A stretch of 59,141 nt of DNA from an uncultured bacterium (GTDB lineage: Bacteria; Cyanobacteriota; Vampirovibrionia; Gastranaerophilales; Gastranaerophilaceae). The notes beneath the pieces are model-generated. The model saw nothing but the letters and a program-made list of their open reading frames with translations, was not told the DNA's origin and did no database searches. A program made the translations under genes and the position numbers. Every line of letters starts with the position of its first letter. Position 1 is the stretch's first letter. This document shows, piece after piece, positions 1-8,009 of this stretch. The stretch is from the NCBI GenBank assembly GCA_949296245.1, contig CASFNW010000023.1, positions 1 to 59,141 of the forward strand. The letters run 5' to 3'.

Positions 1-153
1 GACTAAATGTCAATTTTAGATGGAGACTCTGCCGAATAAAAGCAACTAAATGTTGCTTTTATGAGAGGTGCTAAGTGAGATACGAAGTATCTCCGTGCAG
101 TATAAATAATTATGACATATTAAGCCGGCGGCAACTGCAGCACTAGATTAGAT
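1..153 (+). repeat. Mosaic repeat element, copy 1 (cut by left edge)
   Basis: This is a structured intergenic repeat. It contains hairpin 1 (arms 38-46 and 52-60, 9 bp, loop TAAAT) after the conserved block CTCTGCCGAA, then the block GAGAGGTGCTAAGT. Hairpin 2 follows (arms 77-83 and 87-93, loop GAA), and the element ends in the conserved block GCCGGCGGCAACTGC...ACTAGATTAGAT. The same order recurs at 16402-16550 and, inverted, at 17963-18085. No coding potential is visible. Confidence 0.85.
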
Positions 154-229
154 AATTTATACACAGAAATGATTTAGATATAGCAATTTTAAAATACTTA
201 ATAAACACATAAAGAAAAATTTTTGTATA

Positions 230-258
230 TTGACATTTTATAGACAAATGTCTATAAT
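230..258 (+). promoter_or_regulatory. Consensus promoter with overlapping operator for the LexA/UmuD-like gene
   Basis: A perfect sigma-70 promoter is visible: TTGACA at 230-235, a 17-base spacer, and TATAAT at 253-258. A perfect 8-bp inverted repeat (TTATAGAC at 238-245, GTCTATAA at 250-257, 4-base centre) fills the spacer and overlaps the -10 box, so a bound repressor would block RNA polymerase. The -10 box ends six bases before the ATG at 265, which predicts a leaderless transcript. Autoregulation by the downstream repressor is inferred. Confidence 0.85.
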
Positions 259-264
259 AAGATT

Positions 265-852
265 ATGTTAAACGAAAACTTAAGCAGCAAACAAAAAAAC
301 TTCTTTGATAACCTTAAAAAACTATACGGGAAAGAACCTCTCCCCAGTTTTGAAAAGATTGCACAGGACTGCGGGTTTAAACACAAAAACTCGGTCTGGC
401 AGTACTTTAAAAAACTGAAAGAAATTGACCTGATTAAAGAAAAAAACGGAAAATTTTTTATTAATCCGGAATGTTTCGGGGCTATACTCTTTTCCTCTGC
501 AGTCAGAGCAGGATTTGCAACGGTTGCTGAAGATGCAATAGAAAGAAGAGTTTCGCTGGATGAAAGTTTTGACCTAGATAACCCTTCCGTATTTATGTTT
601 ACAGTGTCGGGTGATTCTATGGTAAATGCGGGTATTTTTGACGGCGATAAAGTTATTGTAAAAAAAACACCCTATGCAAAAGACGGAGATATAGTCCTTG
701 CTTTTGTAGACAATGGCTATACTCTAAAGACCTATCGTCAGAAAAACGGCAAGATATGGCTTCAGCCGGAAAATCCGGCATATCCTGTGATAGAACCGAA
801 AGAATCTCTTACAATTTTCGGTGTAGCTACAGGAATAACAAGACAGTTATAA
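265..852 (+). CDS. LexA/UmuD-like self-cleaving repressor (S24 peptidase family)
   Basis: This 195-residue protein has a LexA-like winged helix at about residues 6-65 and an S24 protease domain at about 78-195. The predicted cleavage bond is Ala82-Gly83 (RAGF), the nucleophile Ser118 (SGDSM) and the general base Lys155. These match E. coli LexA 84-85, 119 and 156 almost exactly. The protease half (AGF, then ERRVSLDESFDL) reads more like UmuD than LexA, so it may be a DNA-binding UmuD or the cell's LexA. The ATG at 265 matches the LexA N-terminus and has no Shine-Dalgarno sequence, as expected for a leaderless mRNA. Its neighbour is a UmuC-type polymerase, which supports an SOS-type role. Confidence 0.88.
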   Translation: MLNENLSSKQKNFFDNLKKLYGKEPLPSFEKIAQDCGFKHKNSVWQYFKKLKEIDLIKEKNGKFFINPECFGAILFSSAVRAGFATVAEDAIERRVSLDESFDLDNPSVFMFTVSGDSMVNAGIFDGDKVIVKKTPYAKDGDIVLAFVDNGYTLKTYRQKNGKIWLQPENPAYPVIEPKESLTIFGVATGITRQL

Positions 853-903
853 CTTAAACCCAAGATATCCTTCCTAATAGATAAAAATTAAAATCTTTAA
901 AGG

Positions 904-943
904 CGGCGGAGCCTCATGTCAAATTACTCCGCCGGATTTTTTT
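904..943 (+). terminator. Rho-independent terminator after the LexA/UmuD-like gene
   Basis: Perfect 8-bp arms (CGGCGGAG at 904-911, CTCCGCCG at 927-934) are followed by GA and seven T. It lies 50 bases after the stop and suggests that umuC is mostly transcribed separately. Confidence 0.8.
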
Positions 944-998
944 AAAGAAAGAAAGGCAGGATATATGGCAAACTAATAGGTAAAACATTTATCCTAAA

Positions 999-1031
999 GC
1001 AGCCGGCGGCAACTGCGACACTAGATTAGAT
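999..1031 (+). repeat. Terminal block of the mosaic repeat (GCCGGCGGC...ATTAGAT)
   Basis: This is an isolated copy of the conserved end block found at 121-153, 15537-15566, 16521-16550, 31339-31370 and 58919-58950, and inverted at 17963-17992. It lies between the LexA-like gene and umuC. Confidence 0.8.
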
Positions 1032-1109
1032 TTTTATATTGAACATTTTTCATGCCGGCTTCATTAAATAGTTTTTACACATAAAAGTTTAGATAAAAGG
1101 TTAGGCAAT

Positions 1110-2321
1110 ATGACGGAAATAGCACTTGTAGACTGTAATAATTTTTTTGTATCCTGCGAACAGCTTATGAATCCTCTTTTAAAAAACAGGCCTGTCTGTG
1201 TTTTAAGTAATAATGACGGGTGCATAATCGCTCGTTCGAAAGAAGCCAAGGATATGGGAATACCCATGGGTTATCCTCTTTTTAAAGCACGTAAAGAGTT
1301 CAAAAATGTAATCTATATTTCAAGAAATTTTGGTCTTTACCATGACATTTCAAAACGTATTATGTTAAAGCTGTCCAAATTCACTCCGGATGTTGAGCAG
1401 TATTCTATAGATGAAGCTTTTCTTGACCTTACAGGATTGAAAAAGCTTTACAGATGTTCTTATGAAGAGATAATAGTCCGTATAAAAAAAGAAATAGAAG
1501 AGGAAGTAGGCGTACCTGTTTCTATAGGACTTGCTCCGACAAAGACACTGGCAAAACTGGCATGTGAATGTGCAAAAAAAGTGAAAGTGCTCAACGGGAT
1601 TTACAGAATTAAATACAGAGAAATTGATGAAATATTAAAAAAAACTTACATAGAAGAAATCTGGGGCATAGGTAAAAATACAACAGCTCTTTTTCACAAG
1701 TACGGAATTTATAAATGCAGCGAAATTACAAAACAAAACGAATTCTGGCTAAAAAAAATCTGGGGCAAGCGCGGCGTGGAACTAAAAGCAGAACTGACGG
1801 GTGTGAGTGTGTATCCCGTAAACAGCAAAAGTGAAGCTCCTAAATCAATACAAAAGACAAGTGCGTTTAGTCATTTTACCAACAACAAAGACTATATAAA
1901 AGGTTCTTTACATTATCATACCCATCAGGTTTGTACAAAATTGCGCAAATTAGGACTTTTAACGGAAATTGTCTATGTAATGTTAAGAACAAAAGATTTT
2001 CAGGTATTTACAGAGAAAATGGTTCTTTCGGAAGCTACGGACAGTGAATTTTTAATTAACCAGTATGCGGACAAACTTTTTGAAAAGCTTTACAATCCCG
2101 ATATTATTTACCGCTCATCAGGCGTCTATGCTGACAAGTTAAGTGAAAAATCAGCTGCACAGCTGTTTTTATTTGAAGATAAAAAAACACAAAAAGCACA
2201 AAAACTTTCAGAATTATGGGATAAATTTGAGAATAAATACGGCAAAAATTGTTTTTATATAGGAACAATGCAAGATCCTCAAGAGGAAAGTAAAAAACAC
2301 GGTCAGAATTATTTTTCATAA
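1110..2321 (+). CDS. umuC: UmuC-type Y-family DNA polymerase
   Basis: This 403-residue protein is close to the usual UmuC length of about 420. Family motifs are visible in order: the metal-binding Asp8 in VDCNNFFVSCE, the NNDGC and ARSKEAK region near residues 34-47, and YSIDEAF with the catalytic Asp101-Glu102. A little-finger region and a C-terminal UmuC tail follow. The family copies damaged DNA with low fidelity. E. coli UmuC works with cleaved UmuD, and the neighbour at 265 has the matching protease. The start has only a weak AAGG upstream. No second copy of the upstream operator is visible before this gene. Confidence 0.92.
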   Translation: MTEIALVDCNNFFVSCEQLMNPLLKNRPVCVLSNNDGCIIARSKEAKDMGIPMGYPLFKARKEFKNVIYISRNFGLYHDISKRIMLKLSKFTPDVEQYSIDEAFLDLTGLKKLYRCSYEEIIVRIKKEIEEEVGVPVSIGLAPTKTLAKLACECAKKVKVLNGIYRIKYREIDEILKKTYIEEIWGIGKNTTALFHKYGIYKCSEITKQNEFWLKKIWGKRGVELKAELTGVSVYPVNSKSEAPKSIQKTSAFSHFTNNKDYIKGSLHYHTHQVCTKLRKLGLLTEIVYVMLRTKDFQVFTEKMVLSEATDSEFLINQYADKLFEKLYNPDIIYRSSGVYADKLSEKSAAQLFLFEDKKTQKAQKLSELWDKFENKYGKNCFYIGTMQDPQEESKKHGQNYFS

Positions 2322-2337
2322 ATTTTCCCCGGGTAAT

Positions 2338-2795
2338 ATTTCATATCGTCAACTGACTCCGACTGCTTCTTGGATTATTGGCAGTTCAAAAGTTTTTGCA
2401 CTCCGTTTAGATTTGCTTTGCAAATCACACTTCGTCAAACTTTTTCACAGGACAGCGTTCCCTCATTTCATTCGGTCAGCCTTGCCAAAATCCGCTCTTG
2501 GATTATTGACGTTCGTAAGGTTTGGTATTCCATTGCGAAATTTTATTCTAAAATTTCTTCACTTTAACAACCTTACTCACATGGGCACTCGCTCGGCTTT
2601 TAAGCCTCGACTTCGTGCCTGCACTTTCACTGTTTACAAATCAATAATACAAAGAAAAACTATTGATAATTTCGTGAAGCCATTTTGCACGTTTCGCCTC
2701 AGCTCAACGGCAAAAGAAGGCAAGATTTTCTTCACGCTCGGACAGTTTCCAATTTTTATACTGCACTGAGATATTTCGTATCTCACTTAGCTGCT
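2338..2795 (-). repeat. Large mosaic of structured repeat blocks
   Basis: Read on the minus strand, this stretch carries several recurring blocks. They are a GAA-type hairpin at 2768-2784, the structured block D at about 2487-2625 (shared with 15060-15210 and 17205-17330), and the end block GTCAGTTGAC...ATGAAAT at 2338-2360 (shared with 26285-26313, 47863-47893 and 54896-54926). Open frames across it are byproducts of the repeats and have no ribosome binding sites. It fills most of the 680-base gap between umuC and accD. Confidence 0.75.
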
Positions 2796-2900
2796 CTCTT
2801 ATTTTTTGATTAGTGAAGCATAAGGTATAGGATTTAGTAATTCTACAGAAAATATTATACTGTATTGCGTGAAGTCTGGGTTGTAGTTTTTATTAAATTA

Positions 2901-2928
2901 AGTCTGTAATATTATTACGGACTTTTTT
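2901..2928 (+). terminator. Rho-independent terminator
   Basis: Ten-base arms (2901-2910 and 2914-2923, with one G-T pair) enclose a 3-base loop and run into six T. It separates the repeat mosaic from accD. Confidence 0.75.
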
Positions 2929-3001
2929 GTATATTAGTTGATAATTCAAGGTTTGTAGTATAATGTTAAAAAATAGATTTTGACAAGGGGTATAAATATA
3001 A

Positions 3002-3865
3002 ATGACTTTAAAAGATTGGTTTGAAACCAGAAAAGAAGAACAGCATGCTGCACGACCGATTGACCCTAAGATTGATGATTATATTGGCAAATTGTGGGTA
3101 AAGTGTTTTAATTGCAATGCGCAGCTGCCGAGAAAAGAGCTCGAACACCACATGATGGTTTGCCCTCAGTGTGGTTATCATTTTAGAATAAATGCAAGAA
3201 CAAGGATTCAACAGCTTTTTGACGAAGGTACTTTTCAGGAATATTTTGAAAACATTGCGCCTTCCGATCCTCTGGAGTTTTTTGATACGGAAGCATATAC
3301 GGAAAGACAGCAAAAAGCCAAAGAAAAAACAAACCTGAACGATGCAGTTGTTACTGGTATTGGTAAGGTTGAAGGCGAAGAAATAGCCTGTGCCATTATG
3401 GATTTTGAATACATGGGCGGTTCTATGGGCAGTGTTGTTGGTGAAAAAGTTACAAGAATCATGGAACTAGCAATAGAAAAGAGAATCCCTGTTGTTACAA
3501 TTACAGCTTCAGGCGGTGCAAGAATGCAGGAAAGCGCACTTTCTCTAATGCAAATGGCAAAAACAAGCTGTGCTGTTGCACGGCTAAACGACGAAAAAAT
3601 CCTCTATATTAATATCCTGACTGACCCTACTTACGGCGGTGTTACGGCAAGTTTTGGCACAATAGGCGATATCATTATTGCAGAGCAGGGTGCACGTATC
3701 GGTTTTGCCGGCAGACGTGTAATTGAGCAGACAATAAGACAAAAACTTCCTGCAGATTTCCAAACTGCGGAATATCTTATGAAACACGGACAGCTTGATA
3801 TGATTTGCAAAAGAAGTGAGTTAAAAGAAACCCTTGCAACATTGTTAAGACTCCACAAGCATTAA
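3002..3865 (+). CDS. accD: Acetyl-CoA carboxylase carboxyltransferase, beta subunit
   Basis: The 287-residue AccD has an N-terminal zinc ribbon (Cys35, Cys38, Cys54, Cys57) and a crotonase-like carboxyltransferase domain with GGSMGSVVGEK and SGGARMQES. With AccA it transfers the carboxyl group from biotin to acetyl-CoA to make malonyl-CoA, the first step of fatty acid synthesis. An AAGGGG sequence lies upstream of the ATG. accA follows after 22 bases, so the two subunits are made together. The carrier subunit gene accB is 13.5 kb away at 17411. The N-terminus and length are normal for the family. Confidence 0.97.
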   Translation: MTLKDWFETRKEEQHAARPIDPKIDDYIGKLWVKCFNCNAQLPRKELEHHMMVCPQCGYHFRINARTRIQQLFDEGTFQEYFENIAPSDPLEFFDTEAYTERQQKAKEKTNLNDAVVTGIGKVEGEEIACAIMDFEYMGGSMGSVVGEKVTRIMELAIEKRIPVVTITASGGARMQESALSLMQMAKTSCAVARLNDEKILYINILTDPTYGGVTASFGTIGDIIIAEQGARIGFAGRRVIEQTIRQKLPADFQTAEYLMKHGQLDMICKRSELKETLATLLRLHKH

Positions 3866-3887
3866 TATTATTAGGATAATTGGTGAT

Positions 3888-4835
3888 ATGAAATTAGATT
3901 TTGAAAAACCTATAACGAAAATAGAAGAAAAAATAGAAGAACTGAAGAAAATGAGTGAAGAATCAGGTATGGATCTGTCAAAAGAAATAGAAGTTTTTGA
4001 ACATCAGTCACATGAATATAAAAAAGAACTGTATGAAAACTTAAAACCTTCTCAAAAATTGCAGATTGCAAGACATCCTAACCGCCCGAATTTTTTGGAC
4101 TATGTAAATCTGATTACATCTGATTTTATTGAAATGCATGGTGACAGAGAAGGTACGGATGACAGGGCAATAATAGGCGGTGTTGCAAAAATCGGTGACA
4201 CACCGGTTATGCTGGTGGGTACGATGAAAGGCAAGTCTACAAAAGAAAACCTTGTATACAACTTCGGTATGCCCCAGCCGGAAGGATACAGAAAAGCCTT
4301 GAGATTGTTTGAACACGCAAACAGATTCGGTTTGCCGATTGTTACATTGATAGACACCCCCGGTGCTTACCCGGGAATCAAAGCCGAAGAACACGGTCAG
4401 GGGATAGCTATTGCAGTTAACCTCAAAGAAATGGCCAAACTCGAAGTTCCTGTAATTGCAGTTATTACAGGCGAAGGATGTTCCGGCGGCGCTCTCGGTC
4501 TTGCTGTTGCAAACAAGGTTCTTGTTCTCGAGCACGCTTATTATACGGTAATTTCACCGGAAGGCTGTGCCTCTATTCTATGGCGTGATGCATCAAAAGC
4601 TGCAGAAGCAGCAGAAGCTCTTAAGATTACAGGGCCGGATTTGTTAAAATACAATATTATTGACGGTATAGTAAAAGAACCTTTGGGCGGAGCGCATTAT
4701 GACTATGAAGCAATGGGCGATGAACTTAAAAAAGAAATCTTAAATGCGCTTGATGAATACAAAAATATGACTCAGCAGCAGCTTAAAGAAGACAGATATA
4801 ATAAGTTTAGAAGAATGGGTGTATTTAATTCTTAA
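3888..4835 (+). CDS. accA: Acetyl-CoA carboxylase carboxyltransferase, alpha subunit
   Basis: The 315-residue AccA opens with the usual helical segment (LDFEKPITKIEEKIEELKK). The conserved RHPNRP, the GDR and the long carboxyltransferase core with DTPGAYPG and GEGCSGGALG follow. It forms the alpha2-beta2 carboxyltransferase with AccD, encoded just upstream. Length and motifs are typical. Downstream lies an 800-base gap with repeats and a damaged tRNA gene. A 7-bp hairpin at about 4857-4876 lacks a T run. Confidence 0.97.
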   Translation: MKLDFEKPITKIEEKIEELKKMSEESGMDLSKEIEVFEHQSHEYKKELYENLKPSQKLQIARHPNRPNFLDYVNLITSDFIEMHGDREGTDDRAIIGGVAKIGDTPVMLVGTMKGKSTKENLVYNFGMPQPEGYRKALRLFEHANRFGLPIVTLIDTPGAYPGIKAEEHGQGIAIAVNLKEMAKLEVPVIAVITGEGCSGGALGLAVANKVLVLEHAYYTVISPEGCASILWRDASKAAEAAEALKITGPDLLKYNIIDGIVKEPLGGAHYDYEAMGDELKKEILNALDEYKNMTQQQLKEDRYNKFRRMGVFNS

Positions 4836-4902
4836 AACAATTTAGTATAAATTATTTCTTCTTTTTTCAGAAGAATCCTCCTGTAGGTTACCGGGATTTA
4901 AG

Positions 4903-5236
4903 TCATTGAATTATGTAACATATACAAGAATGACGGTTATTGCGTTATTCTGAGGCTTTAGCCGAAGAATCTATTTCATTAGACTTTGTGTCATCCTGAA
5001 CTTGCTTCAGGATCTTACCGGTTTTTGATATACATATCAGATTGGTAAGATTCTGAACACAGCACTATCATTATAACAATGTGCATTTGATGCTTCAGAA
5101 TGACATTTTACATAATAAGTTTTATCATCACATACATACATTTTAGTTTTTACTTTTATTATTTCTAATAAAAAGAAATAAAAATTTTGTCACCGAATTA
5201 TATAACATATACAATCCTGAGGGCAGAGCCAGAAGG
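4903..5236. repeat. Repeat cluster after accA
   Basis: Two copies of a 25-base motif (TCATTGAATT...CATATACAA) sit at 4903-4927 and 5190-5214. Between them are hairpin blocks of the type ATTCTTCGG...CAGAATGAC in both orientations (about 4945-4975 and 4990-5105). The same hairpin block occurs at 15230-15330, 16280-16365, 36785-36965 and 58720-58760. No coding potential is seen. Confidence 0.7.
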
Positions 5237-5341
5237 ATCTATTTTATATAGTAAGTCCGCTTTATTAAACTAACAATACTAAAATCCGGTGCAATAAATT
5301 GCACTCTAGGGCTAAAAAGTATGGTAAAATAAACATGGTTT

Positions 5342-5458
5342 GCGCCTGTAGCTCACCGTTGTAGCTTTAGCGGAGCTAAAGTACAACAATACTTTAGATT
5401 TTTATCCGGCTGAGCTACAATGAAAATTAAAATAACACATTAAAATAACACAACAATT
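5342..5458. other. Duplicated and inverted tRNA fragments before the tRNA-Arg gene
   Basis: The first 14 bases of the tRNA gene (GCGCCTGTAGCTCA) occur at 5342-5355 and again at 5459-5472. The 103 bases between hold a strong hairpin (5360-5384) and an inverted D-arm fragment (5403-5420, reading GTAGCTCAGCCGGAT on the minus strand). A TTGCAC at 5299-5304 and a TATGGTAAAAT stretch upstream may be the original tRNA promoter. The layout suggests an insertion or rearrangement in the 5' part of the gene. Confidence 0.55.
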
Positions 5459-5527
5459 GCGCCTGTAGCTCAATAGAGCGTCAGTCTCCGAAGCTGAAGG
5501 TCGGGGGTTCGAATCTCCCCGGGCACA
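5459..5527 (+). tRNA. tRNA-Arg (anticodon CCG), D-loop shortened, possibly a pseudogene
   Basis: The cloverleaf can be drawn: acceptor GCGCCTG with CGGGCAC (one C-A mismatch at pair 2-71), D-stem GCTC/GAGC, anticodon loop CTCCGAA with CCG, a 5-bp T-stem with TTCGAAT, and discriminator A. CCA is not encoded. The D-loop is only AATA and lacks the GG that normally docks with the T-loop, so the gene is 69 bases instead of about 74-77. With the mismatch this casts doubt on function. Flanking inverted D-arm (5403-5420) and T-arm (5543-5562) fragments point to rearrangement. Confidence 0.7.
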
Positions 5528-5639
5528 TATATTTACAAAAAATCCCTTGATTCGAACCCTCACGGGGTTTATAATCTGAAAGGTTCGAGCTGTGCTCAAT
5601 GGTTAGAATCAAACTTAACTCAATATTTGGAGATAGATA

Positions 5640-6071
5640 ATGAATCGTAAAGCTGTCATCATATGGGGAACCGATAACTCCGGCAAAACCAGCACTATAA
5701 AACATTTGGTCGGTTGTCCCAAACGATTAAATAATCGTATCTTTAAAATTTCGAATATTAAAAAAAAAGAAGTTGAAGTTTTTGTTCTGGGACAATCTCC
5801 AAGTGAAAAAAGACAAACTCTGGAAGAATTGATAAAGAAAAATTACAAAAAAGAGGCTTTACCGGATAAAATTATAGTCGCAGAACAAATCAACGGTAAA
5901 AATGCAGGAAATACAATAAATTTTCTAATAAAAAATAAATACAAAATTACATTTTTTGTGATAAATAATCCGGAAAAATATAATAGAACACACTGGGATT
6001 ATAATACCGACAGCATACCGTCAGAAACTGTTTTCCTGAAACGGGTAGAAGATATAAAAGCAATTTTTTAA
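5640..6071 (+). CDS. Small P-loop NTPase-like protein of unknown function
   Basis: This 143-residue protein opens with a beta strand and a Walker A motif (GTDNSGKTS, residues 10-18). A plausible Walker B strand (KIIVAEQ) lies near the middle. It is too short for a full kinase or GTPase with all motifs, and I recognise no family. A good GGAG lies eight bases before the ATG. It stands alone between the damaged tRNA-Arg gene and the flhB operon, a typical site for acquired DNA, so it may be a remnant of an integrated element. That last point is inference from position only. Confidence 0.7.
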   Translation: MNRKAVIIWGTDNSGKTSTIKHLVGCPKRLNNRIFKISNIKKKEVEVFVLGQSPSEKRQTLEELIKKNYKKEALPDKIIVAEQINGKNAGNTINFLIKNKYKITFFVINNPEKYNRTHWDYNTDSIPSETVFLKRVEDIKAIF

Positions 6072-6148
6072 AAATTATATATAAAATTTATTATAATAAT
6101 TTTTCTTGTATAAACTTTAACTTAATTAGAATAAACCTGTAAAATCCG

Positions 6149-6180
6149 TTGATAAAATGAAATATTCAGTTATATTTCAT
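6149..6180 (+). promoter_or_regulatory. Candidate promoter and operator for the flhB operon
   Basis: TTGATA at 6149-6154, a 16-base spacer and TATATT at 6171-6176 form a plausible promoter. A perfect 9-bp inverted repeat (ATGAAATAT at 6157-6165, ATATTTCAT at 6172-6180, 6-base centre) overlaps the -10 box and looks like a repressor site. No obvious sigma-28 promoter was found. Confidence 0.5.
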
Positions 6181-6232
6181 GATAGAATATTGTCGTTGAG
6201 TTTGGTTAGAAAAAGTTAAGGACCCCTTCCCC

Positions 6233-7327
6233 ATGGGTGATGAAGACAAGCAGTTTGAGGCATCTCACCAAAAACTGGAAAAAGCAAGAAAAGAAGGTCA
6301 GGTTGTAAAATCAAAAGATTTTTCAACTGCTCTTGCAATGATAGTAATGTTTTTTGCTATTGCTAAACTTGCTCCGTTTATATTTGACCAGATATCAAGG
6401 CTTTTTGTACTCTGCTATGAACAAATACCGAATCACAGCTTAGAAACCATAGGACTTCCTTACCTGCTTTTTATCACGCTGGTTCCAACCATATTGATTA
6501 TTGCTCCTATCCTTGCACTCGCTATGTTTATTGCGATAATAGGAGACTTTATACAGGTCGGGCCTTTATTTACAACCACACCTCTGGCGCCAAAGCTTGA
6601 TAAACTCAACCCTACCAAGTATTTTAAAAACCTTATGTCAATAAAAACACTTTTTGAACTTGTAAAAAATATTATAAAAGTGCTGATTCTTGGCTATGTA
6701 GGGTGGTCGGTATACAGCAGCCATTTTGAAACCATATTGAGCCTTGCTGCAATTGACAACAACTTTGCCGTAATGCAGGAATTCGGCGCTTTGATTATGG
6801 ACTTTGTAATCAAGGCCAGTATTGCTTTCTTAATAATTTCTGCTGCAGACTACGGGATGACACGCTGGAAATTCTTGCAGGACCAAAAAATGTCCTTCAA
6901 AGAGGTGAAAGATGAATATAAAAATACAGAAGGAGACCCGAATGTAAAAGCTGCATTGAGACAGCGCAGACAGCAGATGATGCAGCAGGGTATGATGGAT
7001 GCAGTGCCTGATGCAGACTTTGTCGTTACAAATCCGACACATATTGCCTGTGCATTGAAATATGATCAGGAAGAAATGGAATCGCCAAAACTTGTTGCTA
7101 AAGGTACAGAGCTTTTTGCAAAAAAAATTATAGATATTGCCAGAGAACATGGAGTACCGGTTATAGAAAACCCTCCTGTTGCAAGAGCTCTTTTCAGACT
7201 GGTTGATATTAACCGTGAAATTCCTCCTGATTTGTACAAAGCTGTTGCGGAAATTTTATTGTTTGTATACAATTTGCGAAAAACACAAAAACCTAGTAAT
7301 ATAAATACTAAGATAGATAAAAAATAA
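6233..7327 (+). CDS. flhB: FlhB-family type III export switch protein
   Basis: The 364-residue protein matches FlhB along its length. It has a short cytoplasmic N-terminus, four membrane segments (about residues 31-51, 76-106, 142-161 and 186-205) and the linker KEVKDEYKNTEGDP. The autocleavage motif NPTH is at 267-270 and the C-terminal ENPPVARALF is present. FlhB sits in the flagellar export gate and switches substrate class after self-cleavage. NPTHIACALKY reads closer to flagellar FlhB than to injectisome YscU. The usual N-terminal TEKPT motif is replaced by FEASH. No other flagellar or type III gene lies in the window. AAGGA precedes the ATG by about 13 bases. Confidence 0.9.
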   Translation: MGDEDKQFEASHQKLEKARKEGQVVKSKDFSTALAMIVMFFAIAKLAPFIFDQISRLFVLCYEQIPNHSLETIGLPYLLFITLVPTILIIAPILALAMFIAIIGDFIQVGPLFTTTPLAPKLDKLNPTKYFKNLMSIKTLFELVKNIIKVLILGYVGWSVYSSHFETILSLAAIDNNFAVMQEFGALIMDFVIKASIAFLIISAADYGMTRWKFLQDQKMSFKEVKDEYKNTEGDPNVKAALRQRRQQMMQQGMMDAVPDADFVVTNPTHIACALKYDQEEMESPKLVAKGTELFAKKIIDIAREHGVPVIENPPVARALFRLVDINREIPPDLYKAVAEILLFVYNLRKTQKPSNINTKIDKK

Positions 7328-7329
7328 TC

Positions 7330-7995
7330 ATGATTAATAACGTTTCTCAAAATAAAATTAAAGAATATATTTCAATTGTTGAAAAAGTAGCCAAAGTTGA
7401 ACACAGACGTATTCCGTCACATATGGTGGACTATGAGGAGCTTGTGTCTATAGGTATTATTGCCGTGCAGGCAATGATAAAGAACAAAACACCGGAACAG
7501 CTTGAAAAATACAATAGTTCTTATATAGGAACTGCCGTAAGATGGGCTATCAGAAACGAACTCAGAAATCGTTATAAATGGTATACTCTAAAACACAATA
7601 AAACAGACGAAGATGAAACAGAAGCAGGCTCAGACGGTCTTGATGTATCGCCCGGTAAAGTCAGAGAGGCAATCTATGAGACAATCCTGTCTATAGATTC
7701 TATTGCTGCAGCTTCTTCGGATAATGATTCACCGTTTGATTTTATCAAAGACCCTCATGCCCTGCCGGACGAAAAAGCAGAAATCTCTGAACTAGGTAAA
7801 GCTATAAGAGAAGCTATTGCTACACTTCCCCAAAAAGACAGACTTGTTGTGGAATACAGGTTCTACAGGAACATGCAGGTAAAAGAGATAGCCGAGCAGG
7901 TAGGTTTGTCTTCTTCACGTATTACAAGAATAGTTCAGGCTGCACTGAATCATGTTCGAGAATACCTTATACAGCATGAACATTACGGTTACTAA
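7330..7995 (+). CDS. FliA-like sigma-70 family sigma factor
   Basis: The 221-residue protein has a region 2 segment (YEELVSIGIIAVQAMI through YIGTAVRWAIRNELRNR) and a C-terminal region 4 helix-turn-helix (LPQKDRLVVEYRF, then VKEIAEQVGLSSSRITRI). The size fits the FliA/SigF/WhiG group. It starts 2 bases after flhB, so the two are probably translationally coupled. Beside flhB it may direct flagellar or pilus-like genes, but its targets cannot be read here. The middle region is acidic and poorly conserved. Confidence 0.85.
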   Translation: MINNVSQNKIKEYISIVEKVAKVEHRRIPSHMVDYEELVSIGIIAVQAMIKNKTPEQLEKYNSSYIGTAVRWAIRNELRNRYKWYTLKHNKTDEDETEAGSDGLDVSPGKVREAIYETILSIDSIAAASSDNDSPFDFIKDPHALPDEKAEISELGKAIREAIATLPQKDRLVVEYRFYRNMQVKEIAEQVGLSSSRITRIVQAALNHVREYLIQHEHYGY

Positions 7996-8009
7996 ACAGG
8001 ATTGGTCTT

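Noticed and set aside
2370..2769. Open frames of 65 and 118 codons on the plus strand
   Set aside because: They lie wholly in the repeat mosaic, have no ribosome sites, and read the hairpin blocks found elsewhere in other frames.
5402..5705. Minus-strand open frames across the tRNA-Arg gene
   Set aside because: They are antisense to the tRNA and its fragments; the PSASETDALL-type sequence is a well-known false product of tRNA genes.
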